In this document: piece by piece, positions 1 through 18,436 of the stretch
How positions within the stretch are numbered: position 1 is the stretch's first letter
Layout: each line of letters starts with the position of its first letter
NCBI RefSeq assembly: GCF_004210375.1
Contig: NC_134831.1
Coordinates: 41,450,035-41,514,034 of the forward strand
Length of the DNA: 64,000 nucleotides
Source of the DNA: Tachypleus tridentatus
Taxonomy: Eukaryota > Arthropoda > Merostomata > Xiphosura > Limulidae
Reading direction: 5' to 3'
Notes under the pieces: model-generated
What the model saw: only the letters and a program-made list of their open reading frames with translations
Told to the model about the DNA's origin: nothing
Database searches by the model: none
Program-made: the position numbers and the translations under genes

Positions 1-509
1 TGAAATGCCAGCAACCGTAGCGAAGGCAGACACCATACAGTACCTTTAAAGAGGAATCAAGGATTTCCTGAAAAGGAAAATGGGATTAATATTTCCTTTT
101 TCTTGTGAATGAATTTGCAAAAAAAACTGTAGGAACAGTTGATATATTATTTCCATTGTCATAGTGTCTCACCAATAACAAGAGAAAATACATTAATAAC
201 TGGCACAGGTAAGCAACAAGGTTTATTTGAAAGTTCTGTAACATAAAAATAAGGGGACTCCATTTACTTTTGATTTTTTTCAGATTTACAAACAGCTTTT
301 CAATTTTCCTTGATTTTTTAACCCCATTTTGAAATTCCCTGTTAAATAAGTTAGAAGAAATTGTTAATATGGCTAAAACTGTATTAAAAATCATTTTTGT
401 TTTGGTAGTTTATGAATACTAATTTTATTTCACCAGATTCATTTTACTTCTTTCCACCCAGAAAATATAATATTCATTTTTTAAAATGTAAAACAATCAC
501 TATCACAAG

Positions 510-717
510 CTATTCCAGTTATCAACAATATAACAAAAATCCCTGTAACAATCTGTTCTAGTTATCAGTAATACAACAAAAATCACAATAACAATCTGTT
601 CTAGTTATCAATAATATAACAAAAATCACTGTAACCTATTTCAGTTATTAACAATATAACAAAAATCTATAACAATCTATTCTAGTTATCAATAATACAA
701 TAAAATTACTATGAATA
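510..717. repeat. 40-43 bp tandem repeat, about 5 copies
   Basis: Five successive units begin with CTATTCCAGTTATC or CTGTTCTAGTTATC, at about 510, 553, 596, 636 and 677, and each contains AATAYAACAAAAAT. Spacing is 43, 43, 40 and 41 bp. The array lies in a thioredoxin reductase intron, or beyond its last exon in this window. The remainder of 1-833 shows nothing recognisable. Confidence 0.8.
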
Positions 718-773
718 AAAATCATCCTATCATTATTAGTAATTACTGTGTTCCAAATATCCATGACTGTTTA

Positions 774-8349
<7,576 letters not shown>

Positions 8350-10567
8350 CTGCAAAATTGAATTAAATATAAAGAAAAATGAGTAGTTAGTTTTGTAATA
8401 ATTAGAGATTTCTAAATTTTCACAAAGTTTGAGAAGTTAATACACAAATATGTTTCATTAAGTTGTTTTGAGAATATTACAATATCATGATACCACATAC
8501 AGATTTTGGCTTGCATAAATTAGAACTGAAGGAAATTTGATACCACAATGTTATGTTAACTCACTACATATGTTTACAGCATTTTAAAAAACTTCAATAC
8601 AATAAGAGTAAAAAACACATTCTAAGTTATTTATAAATTGACATAAATATATAATTAATAACAATACTGAGCTGATAAAACAAATATTTTATTATTCTGT
8701 ATATTATTACAAACATATTATATAAGAGCAACTCCTATCTATCAAAACTCAAATGTATTTATTGACCAATGTTTTAAAATGTGAATATAATCTGAAGTGT
8801 GATGAAACAATAATAGTATTCATGGTAGTAAAATAAATGTCTTACTCTTCACGCTACGCTGTCTTGTAAATTGTTTTATTAATGCTTACACATAAATATA
8901 CTACATCCTGAGTAAGTACTATAAGAAAGCAAGACTTTCATTCTTAATACATTAACATACGGTTGTTTTTATTGTTTTTAACAAACCTGGTAAAGCACCA
9001 CTTATGGCAAGACTATACCAAATTTTTTCCTATTTAAAAAATGGCATCATGATGTTGCACAAAATGTATTACAAGATGCAACTCAGATGGTCAAGAAATT
9101 TCTTCTTATAGTTATTGAGCAACGCATGAGATATGCTTATGTATTAATAGTTCTCCCTAGCCAATCTTAGAGGCTTTTCTTTTTTTAATCCATGCAGATT
9201 ATAAAAGCTTGCTATTCATTCTATTGCCTTTCCACCTCCATGAAACTTTTACTCAATCAAGCACACTCTTCACACTGACTCACCCTCCCACAACAATTTC
9301 ATTTTGTTACCCTCCCTTCAGTGTTACTGAATTTTCAGAAATAATTCAGTGAAGAAATAACTAGTCAAACCACCATACCACCCTCTTATTCAAGGAAGCT
9401 TTCCTGACTGTTTCAGATGAAAGCAAATGTACCTTCTCACTTCCAATTTGTTTAATTATTCAGAAATGAATAAAAAACTCCATAACAGGTGTTTAGGGGG
9501 AGAAAAAGCTGTTTCCATTGCTTTTTTTTTTCAAGATAACATTTCATTTCAAAGCTTCTTTTGAACATTGTAAGATGTCTCTTGAATATCAATGACCTTT
9601 GAACTTAACTAGGTAGTTCTAGGAAAAAAAAAAGTGCTTAGGTTATTGGAGATTTTGAAATGGAAGATATGCAGTGGCTTTTCAAAAAGAAACTTTTAAT
9701 CAGTTTTTCAAAGTACAAATCAAGATTATAAAGGCAAGAGATGCTACAACAATTTAAACCCAGGTGAACCTTGGGAAGATTAGTTACTCTGCTGAGTCAT
9801 GAACCATTTTTCCATGGCTTACATTACTTGACTTTGTAACTTTGTCCAGTTTTTAAAAAAGTTCCAAGACAACAATGATAAATATTCTTCCAAAGAAGGA
9901 GTCCAAAAATTATGGAAATAGTTTTGAGATTTTGAAAATTTGGGGTTATTGAAAAGGAGAAAAAAAAAAAGAAATGGAAAAACCATAAGAAAGGGAAGAA
10001 ATGAAATAAAATGGGGAGATATAAATAAAAGGTAACTATATACTAATTATGGAGATTCGTTGTTGAAACCCACTGCTATATTGCTGTTATCAACTGGTCA
10101 GGATTGGTGAAAAGCTAAGAAAAAATTTTAGGAGCAAGATTAGAGGCAAAAGCATCTGTGATTATTTTAAAAGAATATTTATCCTTGGAAGGAATGCCCA
10201 GGTCCACTATGTCTCAACTACATCAGTGATGGTTAGTTATAATGTAAGTCTTGATTATTTCAGTTTAAAACTAAAAGACCTGTATGCTTGTTTCACTGCA
10301 ATTCAACAGTGCACAGTCTCTTGTGCACCAAGAAATATTTATTACTGCTATATTCTCAAAATATGTAACATACTGAAAACTTAGCAAAAGTTCTACTACT
10401 ACTACTACACACTACCGCCTACATTATCATCACTTTACTCAAATTAAATAAATAAATTAGCATTGTACAGCCTGTAAAACCTAAAGTAATAATTACTAAC
10501 GAAAAATAACGACACCGACGGCGGTACGTTCTATCATTATTTAATGATTCATAGAACCTGAAGTTAC

Positions 10568-10616
10568 AAGAATAAAAATATCGACCCACTAACGAAACGA
10601 AAAACAAACACTCCAT
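10568..10616 (-). CDS. Candidate first coding exon of TXNRD
   Basis: An ATG at 10616 opens a 49-bp reading (MECLFFVSLVGRYFYS plus one base) that stops at a plausible donor, CTT/GTAACT. The spare base is the phase required by the FAD exon at 8278-8349 and would make serine. The leader is hydrophobic with one arginine and no acidic residue apart from E2, so a mitochondrial presequence is possible. The case rests on phase and position only; first exons cannot be confirmed by homology, and alternatives may exist anywhere upstream. Confidence 0.3.
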
Positions 10617-10727
10617 ATTTATTGTTTTATTATTAATATAATTTAACTGAAAGTAAAATATACTTTGTGCAACGTTGTTATTGGTATTACTAGGTGATTA
10701 CAGACAGTAGTATTAATAATACATTAT

Positions 10728-10944
10728 ACAGGGTGGCCCGTAAGTTCCTACCCATCCATATATCTTTTGTATCCAGTGTATCTGTGTGCTGTCCCTCATT
10801 CTCGCTGCATATTATGCAACTCCATGTTCTGTGAGACATTTTCCTCAACATAGCAGAGGTTATTGTTCCAAATGCAGCGGTAACAGCTGCCTTCAACTCA
10901 TCATTAGTATAACATTTGGATGGGTAGGATTACGGGCCACCCTG
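10728..10944 (-). mobile_element. Tc1/mariner-like short element with transposase C-terminal remnant
   Basis: The ends are CAGGGTGGCCCGTAAGTTCC and its near-exact inverted partner (TACGGGCCACCCTG), each next to a TA dinucleotide, as expected for Tc1/mariner insertion. The minus-strand interior reads DELKAAVTAAFGTITSAMLR and KMSHRTWSCIICSENEGQHT, resembling the C-terminal tail of mariner-type transposases. At about 217 bp it is a deleted, non-autonomous derivative. Confidence 0.7.
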
Positions 10945-10949
10945 TAATT

Positions 10950-13140
10950 TATACAGTAGGACATAGAAAGACCATACATGACACACTATACCTAACGTCG
11001 TAGCATTTGAAAATTTGTATATATTACTATGAAATGCACAGCGATACGGTAATATTCTTCTAAAAGAATAGTTAACTGTTTGTATTAACAAACTCATAAT
11101 TGCATTACGCAAACCAGTTTAATATCATTAACTACTTCAATCACAATTAACAGAAGCACATTGTAAAATGGTACTTAGTGCCACCTATAATGGAAAATAT
11201 ACAATAACAAATGTAAATGTAGTTGTATGAGATATATTTTTAATGTTGTGATTTGTTTCTTAGTTACAATTTTACGTTGGTGTTCAGGTTTTCTCACACA
11301 TTCGAAGGTATATTAAGAATACGAGAGAGTTGTTTGAAGACAGAGAGTTGAATTAGTCAGTGTATTTTTGTGAAATATTTGGAACTGTGTTTACTATCGC
11401 GCTTTTCGAATTAATTTTATCAAGTGCGTTGATTTACTTTACTCTAGGTAACGTCATTTGTAAAGGCCTACAGTAATGTATGACAGTGTACAAGTGTTAA
11501 ATATTATAGAAACGTAAAAGGATGAAATAAACTAATTCATTATAGTTTACATTGATTGGAGTCTTAATTGTTATGTAACCAACGGCTCCAACTATAGGCA
11601 TTGCCCAAAATTAATAAATTTGCTGAGTGGTGAGAAATAACTGTAATTGAAACTTGATTAAATTTGTTGTGAGAATTCAGGAATAATTTTAAAGTTAAAT
11701 AATTCAGTTTTTATATCCAGTGCGTACAGTTTGAATAGTTTATTTGAAACTCGATGTCTAGTACACATTTAGCATCATTTTACAGTTATTGTATGTAAAA
11801 ATAGTCATGAAAAGACAAGAGATCTAGAAAGTATGGTACTATCTAAATATAGGAACAGAGTTGGAAAAATATGTATTAAAGGATATTAAGTATCACTCGT
11901 TCCTAAAAAATGGGAAAACAAGGCAACAATGAATTCATATACCTTATTTGGATTAAAAATGGGATCCCAATTCTTGTTATAAATATTCTGAACATTTCTT
12001 ACCTAAAAGTAATTTAAGAGATTTACAAGCAGAACTTTGGAACTTACCACCTAATAAAATAATTAAAGTATATGCGAGTCTATCACAAAAGTTACTGCCT
12101 TATAGTATTTTGAGCCAAAATATTGTGCAAATCAGTGCTTAAGAAGAAAATTCAAGAACATTTTCGTGCATACAGGATTATGTGGCTACAACACAAAATA
12201 TCGATCATATTTGTGTGTCACATGACTCAGAACGGTTCCATGTGATTTCTACTTCTTCGCATATATGTAAAATTTTCGAAATTTTCAGCTTGGTTTGGAC
12301 ACACACATGTAAACACATAATTTTTATCACTACATTTCTACCTGGAAAGAAAGTTTATGATGTCCCAGAGTAGTAAGCTGTCTTTTCTGTTGGTGAATCA
12401 GGTATGGTATGGAATTGCATTACATGTTTTCCACTCCCTCAATTAATATGTGACATTAAAATTTCTGTATTTTTAGTGACTTCAGTTTCAACACAAAAGC
12501 TCTCTCAAGTAAACATGTCTAATTTTTTTCAATTCTAGTTTTGCCTGGAACCTAGATTTACTAGTCGGAAGTTAAACATATTTTTGCAAGAAAAATATGT
12601 CGTGCTGGCTCAAAATAGAAGGCGTATTTTCTATTGGAAAATTGGATTATAACCGGAGGCTTTCCTGCTCTTGCACTTGAGTCATAGCAGATTAACATCA
12701 TGTGATTGATGAATGGCGTGTGTGGTCTGGCTTTGTTTCACGGATATTTTTTTGTTCAAACTTTTAGAAGATTTTAAAATTTTACTAAAATTGTGTTCAA
12801 ATTTAATTTTATGGCTTAGAACATTAGAATACAATGTGCCTTTAACTTTGATTTTTTTGCTTCAGCTCGTGGTGCAATACTTTGTTTTGCTTTATATTAT
12901 AGATTTATTCAAATATTTTATTGTTGTGGTTGCTATGGGTTACACAATAAACTGGCAAGAGTAAGGTCAATAAGCCAAAGATATCCACTCACACACCTGC
13001 CCTTGTTTTGTTTGAGTGCTCTGGGTTCGTCATTTAGATTCTGTTAATATAGATTTTTGTGGTTCAAATTCAACATGTTAAGTCTTTCTTCATGACGTAT
13101 TCAGCCAGGTGTTGGTAGAAGTAAATATACACCCCATATT
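10950..13140. other. Intergenic, nothing recognised
   Basis: No gene or clear repeat was identified. The segment 11220-11450 ends in a donor-like CTCTAG/GTAACG and is less AT-rich than its surroundings, but no coding potential supports an exon. Confidence 0.4.
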
Positions 13141-13155
13141 TATAACTTGATTTTT

Positions 13156-13373
13156 TTCTGAACCCATATTTAATGGGCCCTACTCTTGCTCTGTGGTAAA
13201 TCCATGGACCGGGTAATACTACAATCATTCACTTTTGACATTAGATGTTAATAGAGATAAAGAGAAACATATGCACCATGATTATATATTGTTGTTATCT
13301 GAGCCCCATTAAATGAGCCCTACTTTTGCTCTGTCGTAAATCCATGTACCAGATGATACCATAGTCATTCACA
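13156..13373. repeat. Diverged tandem duplication
   Basis: A roughly 72-bp segment containing GCTCTGTGGTAAATCCATG at 13156 recurs at about 13300 as GCTCTGTCGTAAATCCATG, including the flanking ATTCAC. The period is about 145 bp and the copies differ at roughly one base in six. Confidence 0.7.
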
Positions 13374-13752
13374 TGACATCACATACACTTTCTTGTGGGA
13401 AAGTTTTCTATAAGGCTTAACTTTAGGATACGACATAGATAGCACTCATATCCTGACAACAATAGCATTCTCGTTTTGTGTATTTAATGCTATTTTTCCA
13501 ATCCCGAAAGATTCATCAGAGATGTTTATAAATTTCAAACCGATATTTATGGAACTCTTTTCAGTAAAGGCACTGTTTGTTGTTGTTGTTGTTTTGTGTA
13601 TGTATCACTTTTGGTAAAGTTTTATATATAGGATAAACATTGCTTCATTGTGTTTTGCATTTGTATCCAGTCTCTTTAAGCCTTCAAACTCAGTTAAAGT
13701 GAAAGAATATAAATCAGCTCCATACATTTTCTATCGAACTTCCTATTACTCT

Positions 13753-14029
13753 GGCTCAGCATAGCGAGGTCGTTAAGGCACTCGACTTATAATCCGAGGG
13801 TCGCGGATTCGAATCCCCGTCATACCAAAGATGCTCACCCTTTCAGCCGTGTGGACGTTATAATGTGATGGTCAATCCCACTATTCGTTGGTAAAAGAGT
13901 AGCCCAAGAGTTGGCGGTGGGTGGTGATGACTAGCTACCTTTCCTCTAGTCTTACACTGCTAAATCAGGGACGGCTAGCGCAGATAGCCCTCAAGTAGCT
14001 TTGCGTGAAATTCAAAACAAACAAACAAA
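13753..14029 (+). mobile_element. SINE-A copy with well-preserved tRNA-like head
   Basis: The head GGCTCAGCATAGCGAGGTCG... GGATTCGAATCCCCGTC has recognisable A- and B-box positions. The SINE body and an (AAAC)n tail follow. The head has a tRNA-like anticodon arm, but the attached body and the number of other copies show it is a SINE, not a tRNA gene. Confidence 0.88.
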
Positions 14030-17000
14030 GCTCCTTAAATTGATATATAGCAGGCTGTTAGTAGTGCTGAGTGATTAATAAAAATTTCAATCAAATTACT
14101 TAATATCTACATCTATATTCGACTGGTACATGAAAACTGAGCACATTTTATATGTTCGCACTCAGTCACTATATTATTCCTCTAGAAAAACCACAGTTAC
14201 AAGGAAAAAGGTTAATGAACTAGAAATTGTGTGAGAGCCAGTCCATCTCCATGAAAATTTTCTTTGCTAAAAGCTTAAAGCATGGCAACTTTAGATTACC
14301 TGAGTTGAATGTTTGGTACCTCACCAGCTCGGAGTTGGTTATTTCATATTTATTTTTGCCTGCTGTTATTTAAATTCTGGTTTTTGGTGTTTATTATAAA
14401 CAATAATGAAAAAAAAATGTTTAATCACAATACTTGTTTCAGTGTCATTTCTCCACGTTTTGTTTTTCTAAAAACGATTTAATTAGAAAATAATCAGTAC
14501 TCGCAATTGAGATTATTTAAAAATATAGAAACAATAATCGATCGCTTAGCACTAATTGCTAGACATGTGATTTCATATAGCTGGTAAACCTCTTTCAGAA
14601 CTGGATTATCACGAAATCGAAACCTGTAACAAAATTTAATTTGTTGTATTTTGTGCAAAACTACTCAAAGGATATCTGTGCTAGACTTCCCTAATTTTGA
14701 AGCAAGAATAGTTAATCGACACAACTCACTGTGGTTCACTCCAGTGCGGTCTGACCATCGGTGTTCTAATATATCCACGGCTCCAAAGTGTGGTAAAAGA
14801 CATTGTTTTTTATGATAATGAGGCATATACCACAGAACTTCGATCCATAGTGCATCCACTAACCACAGGGGCATGCAAAACTACCTTAAATGCAAATATG
14901 TTTCAAAAAATTCGGCTATAAAATCGTAAGTGGCTGTGGTATTGCTGTCAGATACTTCTGTAACTGTTCTTTGACACTACACAATTTGTTCAGATCGTAA
15001 CTTGGCTAATTTTATCGAGATCGTCAATGGTTAGTTTGATTTGATGAATACTTAAGTACCAAGTGCTTCGAATTTACCTTTAAAAGTATCTATGTCAGTT
15101 TTTTGACGATCAAAACGAAAATTTAAAAGTGTATGATCTAATTAAATTTAAAAAAAGGTGTACTTTTTTAAATTATTGTAACCATTAATTCACTGACATT
15201 TCGTAAAACACATGTCAAAGAAAGTATAGTCATAAAGTATATTTTAAACCCAGGTTCGTTGGAGAACCATTTTATTGTAACTGTTTATCAGAGAATGCCT
15301 AAACGATTGTACAAAATAAGCATTTGTGCAAAGTTGGGTAAATACTGCAACATCTGTTGATGAAGATTGTGTTACTGCAAATTAATGTATTGAAAACGTA
15401 TGAACTTTTCCTTAATAATGACAACAGAAAATACACTTAACTTTAAAACAAAACAAAAAATGTGCTAAACAGTTAAATTATGATAGAACTTCAACATTTA
15501 GTGAAAAAGAAAGTGATGGCTCATAATATTTTGCTGAGTAAGTTGAGAAGAAATGCAAAGACATATATCCCAAAACTCACAAGAAGATCAGAAGTCCAGA
15601 AGGTTATGCTGACACATTGAAACACACAGAGAATTTTTGAAGTGGAGGCAATTCACAACATCAATAAATATTTCAATTGTGTTTTATTTGACGAGATAAA
15701 TATCTCTGCTCCTCCGTATAAGTTTATCAAACAGCAATTTATGAAGTAACAGGTAACACACTAGCATCAGTGATGTTTAGAAAAAAACTGACAGTGCTAT
15801 TTTGAGCGTTTTTCATTTATTTAGTGCATAGTTATGAACTAATTAACGTGACAAACCCATATACTGTAAATCTATATTGCTATTTTGAATAAACCAAAGT
15901 GACAATTAAAGTGATGTAATTTTAACACATTCACAACCTGAGCATCGTTGATCACCAGAATACTATACATTACAGGCAACGAGATTAAGGAATATGGTTG
16001 ATATCATACATTATATTACCTAAGAAAAATTTGAATCAGCTTGTTAAAAGTCAAAAAGGCATTCCTTGTCTGATGAGTTACATTGCTAAAGTGAATCAGA
16101 AAAAGTTTTCCATCTCTTTTCAAAATCCAAATTTAACCATTGTGTAAATGCTGGTAAGGCTGAATTTAATTGTGGTTGATGGTTGCACAATCATCATTGT
16201 AAGAGAGATTGTTAATTGTGTTATTGTTTAAATTTGTATCATACAATGCTATCTTGCATTTTAAATCATGAAAGTATCAGTAAATCTTTGTGAGAATCTG
16301 TAACTTTTCATTCTTTGCAATCTAGCCATTGTAACTTGGTGGGATATATATACACTCTGTTGTTAGCAGGCCTAATTTCTCTTATATTGTTGATCGATTA
16401 CCCAAGAAATACCACAACAGGCAAGAGGTTGCTTTCAACAAAAACCTCACTAAAGATAAATAAACCTGTTGAATAGCATGAGGTTCCTTTTGTGATAGTT
16501 TCCAAAATATTATCAAAGATGTAGCTGTCAGTGGATTTCCTTGGCCTGAAGATAACATGCTTTGATGGAAGGCAAATGGTAATTTATCTATATTCTATAA
16601 GCCATGAAAAGGAAGACCACCAAACTTCAGTAACTGGACAATTTAGGAACAATATGTTAAAAAATGAATATAAATTTTTATGATAGGAATAGTAAGTAAT
16701 GAAAAAATTGTAACGGCTCTTTATTTCACACAATCAATGATTGCAACCTGTACATTTATGAACAATAACGTAATGTCTAGCTACTCAATTGTTAACTATG
16801 AAAATTTAAAGATGATGTACCATTGTTTCTATGTTCAACAGGGCTGTCCACAGAACTTCACAATCCAGGAATTAGGCAGTGTTGTATGTTGTTGTTTTTA
16901 TTATACCTTTTGTTTTAGTAAAGAGCTATGTCATGTGATAAGTGTGGCTTAATAATTAGAGCTTTCTGAAAGTGTACTAATAGATTTGAGTGGTATAAAA

Positions 17001-17137
17001 CCACAGTTAATCCTACAGTAGACACCACTGTTGATTACTGAGTTACATTATCTACTACTTAAGTTTTGTCTGACACACCAACCAATGGGCTAGTTTAACT
17101 GAAACCTTGTAAAAAGTTAGGCTAGAGTAGATTGATG
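14030..17137. other. Intergenic with one old SINE-like copy
   Basis: Apart from the element at 14641-14880, no coding or repeat structure was supported. Short open frames here (for example 16680-16952) have no domain signature. Confidence 0.4.
14641..14880 (-). mobile_element. Divergent SINE-like element
   Basis: It starts with a SINE-A-like tail (TTTTGTGCAAAACTACTC, TATCTGTGCTAGAC) but has a different body (CACTCCAGTGCGGTCTGACC) and ends in a degenerate tRNA-like head (CTTCGATCCATAGTGCATCC). It is probably a separate subfamily sharing the tail, or an old copy. Confidence 0.55.
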
Positions 17138-18141
17138 ATTGATTAACAAGTCAGCAAGCAAGTTGTGTTAGCTAATGATTAACAAGTCAGCAAGCAAGTT
17201 GTGTTAGCTAATGATTAATAAGTCAGCAAGCAAGTTGTGTTAGCTTGTTTGTTTTGGAATTTCGCACAAAGCTACTCGAGGGCTATCTGTGCTAGCCGTC
17301 CCTAATTTAGCAGTGTAAAACTAGAGGGAAGGCAGCTAGTCATCACCACCCACCGCCAACTCTTCGGCTACTCTTTTACCAACGAATAGTGGGATTGATC
17401 GTCACATTATACGCCCCCACAGCTGGGAGGGCGAGCATGTTTAGCGCGACGCGGGCGCGAACCAGCGGCCCTCAGATTACAAGTCGCACACCTTATGAGC
17501 TTGGCCATGCCAGGCCCTTGTGTTAGCTAATGATTAACAAGTCAGCAAGCCTCAGATTACAAGTCAGCAAGTACAGCATATATGAGCAAACAAGTTGGCT
17601 CATGCCAGCAAGCAAGTTGTGTTAGCTAATGATTAACAAGTCAGCAAGCAAGTTGTGTTAGCTCATGATTAACAAGTCAGCAAGTAAGTTGTGTTAGCAT
17701 ATGATTAACAAGTCAGCAAGCAAGTTGTGTTAGTGTTAGCTCATGATTAACAAGTCATCTGCAAGCCGTCCCTAATTTGTGTTAGCTCACCACCCACGCC
17801 AACTCTTGACTTAACGAATAGTGGGATTGATCGTCACATTATACGCCCCACAGCTGGGAGCAAGTTTACAAGTGTTAGCTAATGATTAACAAGTCAGCAA
17901 GCAAGTTGTGTTAGCTCATGATTAACAAGTCAGCAAGCAAGTTGTGTTAGCATATGATTAACAAGTCAGCAAACAAGTTGTGTTAGCTCATGATTAACAA
18001 GTCAGCAAGCAAGTTGTGTTAGCTCATGATTAACAAGTCAGCAAGCAAGTTGTGTTAGCTAATGATCAAGTCAGCAAGCAAGTTGTGTTAGCTAATGATC
18101 AACAAGTCAGCAAGCAAGTTGTGTTAGCTAATGATTCACAA
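17138..18141. repeat. 36-bp minisatellite downstream of RAD1
   Basis: The unit is TTAGCTAATGATTAACAAGT followed by CAGCAAGCAAGTTGTG (36 bp), with TCATG/TAATG and CATATG variants, in roughly 20 copies. A SINE-A copy (17245-17517) sits inside it. Two stretches (about 17535-17610 and 17756-17875) mix SINE and minisatellite sequence. The array begins about 150 bp beyond the likely RAD1 poly(A) site. Confidence 0.92.
17245..17517 (-). mobile_element. SINE-A inserted into the minisatellite
   Basis: This is a full-length copy flanked by perfect direct repeats TTGTGTTAGC (17235-17244 and 17518-17527). Both are minisatellite sequence, so the SINE landed in an existing array. Diagnostic differences (ATTATACGCCCCC, CAGCTGGGAG) recur in the fragment at 17756-17875. 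Confidence 0.93.
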
Positions 18142-18300
18142 GTGCATTAAAATTAATGATTTAGCAAGTTTGTATCCTGTAGATAGTAAACTAGTATTTA
18201 TTTCTAAATAAACTTCAAAAACAGCACAGTACTTAAATAAACATATTCACCAACGATATGGAATCTTTCTCAACTTGATTGGGTTCAGAAATACAAATTA

Positions 18301-18306
18301 TTTATT
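18301..18306 (-). terminator. RAD1: Probable RAD1 poly(A) signal
   Basis: AATAAA on the minus strand lies 89 bp beyond the RAD1 stop codon. No other canonical hexamer was noted between the two. Cleavage would fall around 18280-18290. Confidence 0.55.
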
Positions 18307-18394
18307 TGAATATGCTGTAACGATGCAGTAATATGTACACTAGTATATAAATATATGTAAAAAGTAATGATGTACAAAACATAGAGAGAGACAA

Positions 18395-18436
18395 CTATTC
18401 ATACTCCTTGACGTCTACCTCTTCATCTGGAATGCA
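18395..18436 (-). CDS. RAD1: RAD1 coding exon 8 (stop)
   Basis: It encodes CIPDEEVDVKEYE and the stop TAG, after the acceptor TTTTTAG. The acidic C-terminus matches the CCPDEEV-type end of animal RAD1. Confidence 0.93.
   Translation of the reverse strand, partial: CIPDEEVDVKEYE

Noticed and set aside
13753-13828. tRNA gene
   Set aside because: The head folds like a tRNA, but it is joined to a SINE body and the same unit recurs more than ten times, so it is SINE-A.
17138-18141. CRISPR array
   Set aside because: Head-to-tail repeats without unique spacers, in an animal genome; a minisatellite.
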